11,831 nucleotides of DNA from positions 1 to 11,831 of the forward strand of contig JBJXHB010000453.1 of assembly GCA_046160725.1 (NCBI GenBank), in the 5' to 3' direction. Under the pieces are notes generated by a model. The model made no database searches, was not told the DNA's origin, and worked only from the letters and a program-made list of their open reading frames with translations. This stretch comes from JBJXHB01 sp046160725. Lineage in GTDB: Bacteria; Pseudomonadota; Gammaproteobacteria; Burkholderiales; Burkholderiaceae_C. A program made the position numbers and the translations under genes. Positions within the stretch are counted from its first letter, which is position 1. The number at the start of each line of letters is the position of its first letter. Of this stretch, positions 6,326 through 11,831 are shown in pieces.

Positions 6326-8101
6326 ATGAGCCCGACCGACGAGGAGACGGCAGCCGCGGTGGCCGCGATTCACCACAACCCGGCCCACCATGCCGCGGTC
6401 ACCAGCGACCCCGTTCCCCTTTCGCCGGCGGCAGCTGTGGCACCCTGGGCGGCTGCCGGCTGTGCCGCGTTGCTGGCTGCCTGCGGCGGCGGCGACGCGA
6501 CCCCGGCGCCGGACGAAGCGCCGTCCGGCCCGCCACCCAGTGCGCGCGATGCCGCGCGCTTCCTCAGCCAGGCCAGCTTCGGCCCCCGCTCGACCGAGGA
6601 AGTCCAGTCCCTGCAGGCGCAGGGGCTGGGACGCTGGATCGACCTGCAGTTCGCTGCCGCCGGTGCGTCCCATGTCGCCTACCTTGAAGCCCAGCGCAGG
6701 CGCGAGCGCGACAACCGCGTGCTGGAGGAGATGAGCTATGAGGCGATCTGGCAGCAGTGGCTGTTCGGTGACGACCCGCTGCGCGCGCGCGTGAGCTGGG
6801 CCTGGCTGCAGATCTTCGTCATCTCCAACATTGCGCCGGACATCCGGCCGCATGCCATGAGCAGCTACATGGACATGCTCAACCGCAACGCCTTCGGCAA
6901 CTACCGCCAGCTGCTGGAGGAGGTGACCCTGCACCCCGCCATGGGCTACTACCTCAACATGCTGGAGTCCGAGAAGGAGGACCCGCAGGCCGGAACGCAC
7001 CCGAATGAGAACTATGCGCGCGAGGTGCTGCAGTTGTTCTCGATCGGCCTGGTCCGGCTCAACCTGGACGGCACGCCGCAGCTCGATGCCAACGGCCGGA
7101 CCACGCCCACCTATGACGAGGCCGTGGTCAAGGGTTTTGCCAAGGCCTTCAGTGGCTGGGCCTACGGCGGCCTGGACAACCGCAACCCTGACACCTTTCA
7201 TGACCATGACGAGAATGTCGAGGCCCTGTGGACGCAGCCGATGCAGGCCTGGACGATGCACCACGATGCGGGCGCCAAGACCTTGCTGGATGGGCGCGTG
7301 CTGCCGCCGGGCCAGACGCCGCAGCAGGACATGAGGGACGCGCTGGACAACATCTTCCAGCATCCCAATGTCGGCCCCTTCATCGCCGTCCGGTTGATCC
7401 AGCGCCTGGTGACCAGCAACCCCGGCGCCGCCTATGTCACCCGGGTGGCCCGGGTGTTCAACGACAACGGCGCTGGTGTGCGCGGCGACTTGCGTGCGGT
7501 CCTGCGGGCCATCCTGCTGGATACCGATGCCCGCGGCGACGATGCCGCAACCCGCGAGCGCCAAGGCAAGCTGCGCGAGCCCGCGTTGCGCTTCGCCCAA
7601 TACTTGAGGGCGCTGGGTGCAAGAAGTGCGAACGGGCGTAACGCGATCCACTACCTGGATTCGGCCGACGATGCGCTGGGGCAAAGCCCGCTGCTTGCGC
7701 CGTCGGTCTTCAACTTCTATTCGCCGTTCTATCGCCCGGCGGGTGCGCTGGCCCAGGCTGGCTTGGTGGCGCCGGAATTCCAGATCACCGGCGAGACCAG
7801 CCTGGTCGGCGCGTTGAACTTCTTCGCATGGGTCTTCCAGTCCGAGGGCTATGGCTGGGACGAGTCTCGTCTGCGCCTGGACCTGGCCCCACTGGTGGCC
7901 CTGGCCGGTGGCGACGGCGCCAGCCTGCTGGACCGGCTGGACCTTCTGTTCTTCGACCTGCAGATGAGTGCGCGCACCCGCGCTCGCTTGTTGCAGCTGC
8001 TGGCCGCCATGCCCGCGACCAACGTCGAGCAACGCACCCAGCGTGTCAAGGCGACGCTGACGCTGAGCGCCATGAGTCCCGACCACGTGGTCCAGAAGTA
8101 G
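6326..8101 (+). CDS. DUF1800 domain protein with N-terminal lipobox-like sequence
   Basis: The 591-residue product belongs to the DUF1800 family (PF08811), whose biochemical function I do not know. Recognisable blocks are ARFLSQASFGPRSTEEV (about 74-90), NENYAREVLQLFSIGL (227-242), FAKAFSGWAYGG (about 272-283), HHDAGAKTLLDG (312-323), HPNVGPFIAVRLIQRLV (about 350-366), KLREPALRFAQYLRALGA (about 415-432) and APSVFNFYSPF (458-468). The N-terminus has a hydrophobic stretch ending in LLAAC (C53) followed by GGG, the form of a lipoprotein lipobox and tether. However, no Lys or Arg occurs before residue 74, so the signal peptide is atypical. The ATG at 6326 is chosen for its ribosome binding site; a longer frame begins at 6281. 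The DUF1501 gene follows after 29 bp on the same strand, the classic partner of DUF1800, so the two likely act together outside the cytoplasm. Family call is firm; role unknown. Confidence 0.9.
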   Translation: MSPTDEETAAAVAAIHHNPAHHAAVTSDPVPLSPAAAVAPWAAAGCAALLAACGGGDATPAPDEAPSGPPPSARDAARFLSQASFGPRSTEEVQSLQAQGLGRWIDLQFAAAGASHVAYLEAQRRRERDNRVLEEMSYEAIWQQWLFGDDPLRARVSWAWLQIFVISNIAPDIRPHAMSSYMDMLNRNAFGNYRQLLEEVTLHPAMGYYLNMLESEKEDPQAGTHPNENYAREVLQLFSIGLVRLNLDGTPQLDANGRTTPTYDEAVVKGFAKAFSGWAYGGLDNRNPDTFHDHDENVEALWTQPMQAWTMHHDAGAKTLLDGRVLPPGQTPQQDMRDALDNIFQHPNVGPFIAVRLIQRLVTSNPGAAYVTRVARVFNDNGAGVRGDLRAVLRAILLDTDARGDDAATRERQGKLREPALRFAQYLRALGARSANGRNAIHYLDSADDALGQSPLLAPSVFNFYSPFYRPAGALAQAGLVAPEFQITGETSLVGALNFFAWVFQSEGYGWDESRLRLDLAPLVALAGGDGASLLDRLDLLFFDLQMSARTRARLLQLLAAMPATNVEQRTQRVKATLTLSAMSPDHVVQK

Positions 8102-8119
8102 GCCGGCGACAGAACCACC

Positions 8120-8124
8120 AGGAG
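8120..8124 (+). promoter_or_regulatory. Ribosome binding site of the DUF1501 gene
   Basis: AGGAG ends 6 nt before the ATG at 8131, an optimal arrangement. It rules out the much longer open frame that begins at 7828 inside the DUF1800 gene. Confidence 0.75.
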
Positions 8125-8130
8125 ACCCGC

Positions 8131-9462
8131 ATGAACACACTCCGGACCGACATCCGACGCCGCGTCCTGCTCAAGGCCGCCGCGGCAGCAGCATTGACGC
8201 CGATGCCGGCGTTGCAGGCGCTCGCCCAGACCACCGGCGGGACGGGCTACCGGGCACTGGTGTGCCTGTTCATGTTCGGAGGCAACGATGCCAACAACAT
8301 GATCGTGCCGCTGGACGACAGCCGGTACGCCGGCTACCTGCGGGCCCGTCCCAACCTTGCCATTGCCCGCGACGCGCTTGCGCCGCTGGGCGCGTCCGGC
8401 TATGGCGCGCATCCGGCCATGACGCCCTTGAAGCCCTTGTTCGATGCCGGGCAGGCGGCGGTGGTGGCCAACGTCGGCCCGTTGATGGTGCCCACCACCC
8501 GCTCACAGTACGACGCCCGCAGCGTGCCCTTGCCGGCAGCGCTGTTCTCCCACAGCGACCAGCAGGGCGCCTGGCAGAGCGCACTGGTCGATGGCCCGGC
8601 GCGCCACGGTTGGGGCGGGCGGCTGCTGGAGCGCCTGCTGGACAGCGGCGTCACCAACCGCGGCTACAGCGCCATCAGCCTGGCCGGCGGCAACCTGTGG
8701 CAGGCCGGCGACCGCAGCCTGTCGCCGTACCGGGTGTCCAGCAACGGGCGCTTCGGCTTCGACTTCTTCGACCCGCAGGCCAGCGACCCGCTGTCGCGCG
8801 CCGTCGCCGCTGCGTTGGCCGATGTGCCGGCCGACCCTTTCGAGCGCACCTGGCTGCAGCTGATGGGCCGCTCGATCGAGAACCAGCGCGTGCTGGCCGC
8901 GGCCCTCCAGTCCAGCACGCTGCGCACCGCCTTTCCCGACAGCGGCCTGGGCCGGCAACTGCGCACCGCGGCGCAGTTGATCGGCGCGCGCACGCAGCTG
9001 GGTCTGTCACGTCAGTGCTTCTTTGCCAGCATCGGTGGCTTCGACACCCATGGCGACGACCAATTGCAGCGCCAGGCGGACCTGCTGGGCGAGATCGCGC
9101 AGGCGGTCGCCTCTTTCCAGGCCGCGATGGTGGAGCTGGGCACCGCGCAACAGGCGACGCTGTTTACCGCCAGCGATTTCGGCCGCACCTTTGCATCCAA
9201 CGGGCAGGGCACGGACCACGGCTGGGGCGCGCACCAGTGGGTGGTCGGCGGTGCGGTCCGAGGCGGCCGCGTCGTGGGGCGGTTTCCGGAGCTGCGGGTT
9301 GGCGGCGCCGATGATGTCGGCAGCGGTGTGTGGGTGCCGTCGGTGGCGTTGGACCAGCTGGGCGGCGAACTGGGTCGATGGTTCGGCGCCGACGCGGGGC
9401 AGCTGGACGATGTGTTTCCGCGCCTGCGCCACTTCAACCGCGACCTCGCGTTGTTTGCCTGA
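8131..9462 (+). CDS. DUF1501 domain protein with Tat signal peptide
   Basis: The 443-residue product belongs to DUF1501 (PF07394), a family related to the alkaline phosphatase/sulfatase fold but without an assigned reaction here. The N-terminus carries a twin-arginine signal: R9-R10-R11-V-L-L-K, a hydrophobic Ala-rich core and a likely cleavage site after QALAQ (about residue 33). Export in folded form, perhaps with a metal, follows from this. Conserved blocks are LVCLFMFGGNDANNMIVP (43-60), GGFDTHG (302-308), FTASDFGRT (345-353) and GTDHGWG (360-366); the Asp and His residues in the last three are plausible metal ligands by comparison with the superfamily. The start is fixed by an AGGAG six bases before the ATG. 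It lies 29 bp behind DUF1800 and surely shares its transcript. A 12-bp hairpin follows the stop at once. Substrate is unknown. Confidence 0.92.
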   Translation: MNTLRTDIRRRVLLKAAAAAALTPMPALQALAQTTGGTGYRALVCLFMFGGNDANNMIVPLDDSRYAGYLRARPNLAIARDALAPLGASGYGAHPAMTPLKPLFDAGQAAVVANVGPLMVPTTRSQYDARSVPLPAALFSHSDQQGAWQSALVDGPARHGWGGRLLERLLDSGVTNRGYSAISLAGGNLWQAGDRSLSPYRVSSNGRFGFDFFDPQASDPLSRAVAAALADVPADPFERTWLQLMGRSIENQRVLAAALQSSTLRTAFPDSGLGRQLRTAAQLIGARTQLGLSRQCFFASIGGFDTHGDDQLQRQADLLGEIAQAVASFQAAMVELGTAQQATLFTASDFGRTFASNGQGTDHGWGAHQWVVGGAVRGGRVVGRFPELRVGGADDVGSGVWVPSVALDQLGGELGRWFGADAGQLDDVFPRLRHFNRDLALFA

Positions 9463-9491
9463 CGGCCCGGCCCGCACGCCGGGCCGGGCCG
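9463..9491. terminator. Perfect 12-bp GC hairpin between convergent genes
   Basis: The base after the DUF1501 stop begins a perfect inverted repeat: positions 9463-9474 pair with 9480-9491 around the 5-nt loop CACGC. All 12 pairs are G-C. It lies between the converging DUF1501 and hydrolase genes, so it could act in both directions. Neither side is followed by a T-run, so it would be a non-canonical terminator or an mRNA-stabilising 3' structure. Confidence 0.6.
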
Positions 9492-9510
9492 CTGGCGCCG
9501 CAACGTGACC

Positions 9511-10461
9511 TCAGGGCCGTGGCGTCACGCCCAGGAAGCGCAGCACCGACTGCACCGTGGCCGCCGGGTCTTCCTCATGCGGCACATGGCCCAGGGCGTC
9601 GAAGACCACCAGCTCGCTGCCCGGGATGTCCTGCTGGAACTGCCGTCCCCATTGCGGCGGAATCAGCCGATCCTGTCCGCCCCACAGGATCAGCGTGGGC
9701 AGGCGCAGGGTCCGGATACGCGCCGCGTCGGCGCCGACGTCGATCTGCGCGAAGCGCTGCACCAGCGCACGCCGGTTGCCCTCACGCAGCATCAGCTCGA
9801 AGTAGCGGTCCACCAGCGCCTGCGTGACCCGCGTCGGGTCGCCATAGACCTCACGCACGCTCTGTTCGACGGCGCCGCGTGGCAGCACGCCCTCCAAGAT
9901 GCGGTTGACCACCGGCATGCGCGCCAGGCGGAAACCGATCGGGATGTGCTCGGGCTCGAAGGCATGGCCGGCGGCATCGACCAGGATCAGCCGCTGCACG
10001 CGTTGCGGCGCCATGGCTGCGACCCGCCAGGCGACCTCGCCGCCGAGCGAGTTGCCGCCGATCGAGAACCGCCGCACCTGCAGCTGGTCCAGTAACGCCA
10101 GCACGAAGCGCGCATAGGTGTCGCCGCGGTAATCGGCATCGGCGCTGGGGCCGGTCAGACCGAATCCGGGCAGGTCCAGGGTGATGACGCGGCGCTGGCC
10201 CTTCAGCGCGCGCACCCAGCCCTCCCAGGTGTGCAGGCTGGCCGAGGTGCCATGGATGAGCACCAGCGGTTCGGTGTCCGTTGTGATGCCTTCGTCGCGC
10301 AGGTGCACCAACTGCGTACCCACCTGGATGAACTGCGACGGCGGCGGCGCCCAGCGTGGCACCAGGCTCTGGACCGGCCGGTCCGGCGCGCGCGACAGCG
10401 CAAAGGCCAGTGCCGTCAGCATCATCAGGCCGCCGACCAGCCGCAGGATCCAGCGTGACAT
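9511..10461 (-). CDS. Alpha/beta hydrolase with N-terminal membrane anchor
   Basis: This 316-residue protein has the alpha/beta-hydrolase fold. The oxyanion strand-loop is LVLIHGTSAS (about 66-75), the nucleophile elbow GNSLGG puts Ser138 at its centre, the acid is D264 in LWGGQDRLIP, and the base is H292 in ALGHVPHEE, so the catalytic triad is complete. Residues 5-23 form one hydrophobic segment after MSRW, giving a signal anchor or uncleaved signal peptide; the catalytic domain may face the periplasm. A cap region lies at about 165-240. The substrate cannot be inferred; esterase, lipase-like or haloalkane dehalogenase-like relatives all share these motifs. It converges on DUF1501 and is divergent from dnaE across 84 bp. 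No clear ribosome binding site precedes the ATG at 10461; a TAGAAT hexamer ends 9 nt upstream. Confidence 0.88.
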   Translation of the reverse strand: MSRWILRLVGGLMMLTALAFALSRAPDRPVQSLVPRWAPPPSQFIQVGTQLVHLRDEGITTDTEPLVLIHGTSASLHTWEGWVRALKGQRRVITLDLPGFGLTGPSADADYRGDTYARFVLALLDQLQVRRFSIGGNSLGGEVAWRVAAMAPQRVQRLILVDAAGHAFEPEHIPIGFRLARMPVVNRILEGVLPRGAVEQSVREVYGDPTRVTQALVDRYFELMLREGNRRALVQRFAQIDVGADAARIRTLRLPTLILWGGQDRLIPPQWGRQFQQDIPGSELVVFDALGHVPHEEDPAATVQSVLRFLGVTPRP

Positions 10462-10470
10462 AGGCGCAGG

Positions 10471-10476
10471 ATTCTA
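10471..10476 (-). promoter_or_regulatory. Candidate -10 hexamer for the alpha/beta hydrolase
   Basis: On the minus strand TAGAAT matches TATAAT at five of six positions and ends 9 nt before the ATG at 10461, which predicts a leader of only about 2 nt. A weak TTCAGG (three of six matches to TTGACA) lies 16 bp upstream. The spacer CCTGCGCCT contains no Shine-Dalgarno sequence. Confidence 0.4.
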
Positions 10477-10533
10477 GGAGGCGGTCGGGCAACCTGAACC
10501 GTGCCGCAGGGCGGCCGCGGCAGGTGCGCTGCC

Positions 10534-10539
10534 TACAAT
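10534..10539 (+). promoter_or_regulatory. Candidate -10 hexamer for dnaE
   Basis: TACAAT matches TATAAT at five of six positions and ends 6 nt before the dnaE ATG at 10546. A transcript start 6-7 nt downstream would fall on the start codon itself. The spacer CGTTCG has no ribosome binding site, and no good -35 is visible in the GC-rich sequence upstream. Confidence 0.45.
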
Positions 10540-10545
10540 CGTTCG

Positions 10546-11831
10546 ATGTCATTCGTCCACCTGCGTGTCCACTCCGAATACTCCGTCGTGGACGGCACCC
10601 TGCGGGTCGACGCTGCCGCTGCGGCCGCGGCTGCCGACGGCCAGCCGGCATTGGCGATCACCGACCTGAACAACCTGTTTGGTGCGGTCAAGTTCTACAA
10701 GGCCTGCCGCGGCCAGGGCGTCAAGCCCATCATCGGCGCCGACCTCTGGATGGAGCCGCGCGGCACCGAGCGCACGCCGTCGCGCCTGCTGGTGCTGGTG
10801 CAGGACCGCAGCGGCTACCACCACCTGTGCCAGCTGCTGGCCCGGGCCTGGACCGGCAACACACAGCGCGCCCAGGCCTGGGTGCGCTGGGACTGGCTGG
10901 ACGAGTTGCAGGGCGGCCTGATTGCGCTCAGTGGGGCCGACGGCGGCGAAGTCGGCCAGGCCCTGCTGGCCGGCGACCGCGACCGGGCACAGGCCGCGGC
11001 CGAGCGGCTGTCGGCGCTGTTTCCCGGCCGCCTGTACCTGGAGCTGCAGCGCTTCGGCGCGCCCCACCAGGAGGCTCTGGTGCGGGCCACCGCAGCCCTG
11101 GCCGCGCGGCTGGGTCTGCCGGTGGTGGCGACGCATCCGGTGCAGTTCCTGCACGAAGGCGACTTCGATGCCCACGAGGCGCGTGTCTGCGTGGCCGACG
11201 GCGAAACCCTGGCCAACCCGAGGCGGGTGCGCCGCTTCAGCCGCGAGCAGTACTTTCGCAGCCGCGAGCAGATGACCCAGGCTTTTGCCGACATTCCGTC
11301 GGCCGTTGCCAACACCCTGGCCATCGCACGGCGCTGCAACCTGAGCCTTCGCATGGGGCAGAGTTTCCTGCCGGACTTCCCGACACCACCGGGCCTGGAC
11401 GGCAAGCCGCTGCCGCTGGACGCGTTCCTGCACGACCAGTCCCGCCTGGGGCTGGAGGTCCGGTTGGCACAGCGCTTCCCTGACATCGTCCGGCGCGATG
11501 CCGAGCGTCCGCGCTACATGGAGCGGCTGGCCTACGAGATCGGCGTCATCGTCAAGATGGGCTTTCCGGGCTACTTCCTGATCGTGGCCGACTTCATCAA
11601 CTGGGCGCGCGACAACGGCTGCCCGGTCGGCCCGGGCCGCGGCTCCGGGGCCGGCTCGGTGGTGGCCTGGTCGCTGCGCATCACCGACCTCGACCCGTTG
11701 CAGTACCAGCTGCTGTTCGAGCGCTTTCTAAACCCAGAGCGCATTTCGATGCCGGACTTCGACATCGACTTCTGCCAGGCCAACCGCGACCGCGTCATCG
11801 ACTATGTGAAGGACAAATACGGCCGCGAGGC
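10546..11831 (+). CDS. dnaE: DNA polymerase III subunit alpha (partial, C-terminus off the right edge)
   Basis: DnaE is the replicative DNA polymerase subunit. The frame runs open from the ATG at 10546 to the window edge, 428 residues, about a third of the usual length near 1,160-1,180. It opens with MSFVHLRVHSEYSVVDG, the start of the PHP domain, which spans about residues 1-270. The glycine-rich GPGRGSGAGS (about 363-372) and the segment LLFERFLNPERISMPDFDID follow, the hallmark of the polymerase core; D406 and D408 match E. coli D401 and D403. The PHP metal site is degenerate as in E. coli: R7 replaces the first His of the HxH pair and L41 replaces the His of the TDHGN-type motif, so proofreading should depend on a separate DnaQ. 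The sequence fits the replicative DnaE1 type rather than the mutagenic DnaE2/ImuC, and no imuA/imuB genes adjoin it. Start is supported by homology; no Shine-Dalgarno is present. Confidence 0.96.
   Translation, partial: MSFVHLRVHSEYSVVDGTLRVDAAAAAAAADGQPALAITDLNNLFGAVKFYKACRGQGVKPIIGADLWMEPRGTERTPSRLLVLVQDRSGYHHLCQLLARAWTGNTQRAQAWVRWDWLDELQGGLIALSGADGGEVGQALLAGDRDRAQAAAERLSALFPGRLYLELQRFGAPHQEALVRATAALAARLGLPVVATHPVQFLHEGDFDAHEARVCVADGETLANPRRVRRFSREQYFRSREQMTQAFADIPSAVANTLAIARRCNLSLRMGQSFLPDFPTPPGLDGKPLPLDAFLHDQSRLGLEVRLAQRFPDIVRRDAERPRYMERLAYEIGVIVKMGFPGYFLIVADFINWARDNGCPVGPGRGSGAGSVVAWSLRITDLDPLQYQLLFERFLNPERISMPDFDIDFCQANRDRVIDYVKDKYGRE

Noticed and set aside
7828..8130. An N-terminal extension that would make DUF1501 544 residues long and overlap DUF1800.
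   Set aside because: The ATG at 8131 has an optimal ribosome binding site and opens directly onto a Tat signal peptide, which must be N-terminal to work.
6254..8140. A 628-residue open frame on the minus strand, antisense to DUF1800.
   Set aside because: Its product is low-complexity, rich in Gly, Arg, Gln and Val with no recognisable domain. High-GC coding DNA often leaves an open antisense frame, and the plus-strand protein is clearly real.
10546..11831. Possibility that the polymerase gene is the error-prone dnaE2/imuC.
   Set aside because: The N-terminus (FVHLRVHSEYS) and core match E. coli-type DnaE1, and there are no imuA or imuB genes beside it, though the C-terminal part is not visible.

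Overview
The window is high-GC DNA, about two thirds G+C or more by eye, packed with housekeeping genes. The proteins and gene order point to a betaproteobacterium of the order Burkholderiales, perhaps near Rubrivivax, Leptothrix or Roseateles. The placement rests on remembered protein similarity and gene order, not on a search. There is no sign of an insertion sequence, prophage, CRISPR array, rRNA or tRNA gene.

Layout, left to right. (1) Positions 1-2454, minus strand: a compact operon of a Ste24-type M48 membrane protease, a pterin-4a-carbinolamine dehydratase (phhB-like) and the ribosome-assembly GTPase rsgA, which runs off the left edge. (2) Positions 2487-3059, plus strand: oligoribonuclease (orn), divergent from the protease across 32 bp. 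(3) Positions 3090-5400, minus strand: a YhaJ-like LysR regulator, glutamyl-Q tRNA(Asp) synthetase (gluQ) and a small FKBP prolyl isomerase, closely spaced and probably partly co-transcribed. (4) Positions 5520-6221, plus strand: a pirin (YhaK-like), divergent from the LysR gene; the shared intergenic region carries a dyad typical of LysR regulators. (5) Positions 6326-9462, plus strand: a two-gene unit of a DUF1800 protein with a lipobox and a DUF1501 protein with a Tat signal. This is the least understood part of the window. (6) Positions 9511-10461, minus strand: a membrane-anchored alpha/beta hydrolase that converges on DUF1501 across a 12-bp perfect hairpin. (7) Position 10546 to the right edge, plus strand: dnaE, the replicative polymerase alpha subunit, cut off just after its catalytic aspartates.

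Most of the window is core metabolism: RNA turnover (Orn), ribosome maturation (RsgA), tRNA modification (GluQ), protein folding (FKBP) and replication (DnaE). The accessory interest lies in the exported DUF1800/DUF1501 pair and the LysR/pirin switch. A second pattern is that the two divergent pairs protease/orn and hydrolase/dnaE all have -10-like hexamers only 6-9 nt before the start codon and no convincing ribosome binding site, which suggests leaderless or nearly leaderless mRNAs. No intergenic gap exceeds about 120 bp, so no long stretch is left unexplained. I see no clearly new multi-gene defence or mobile system here.
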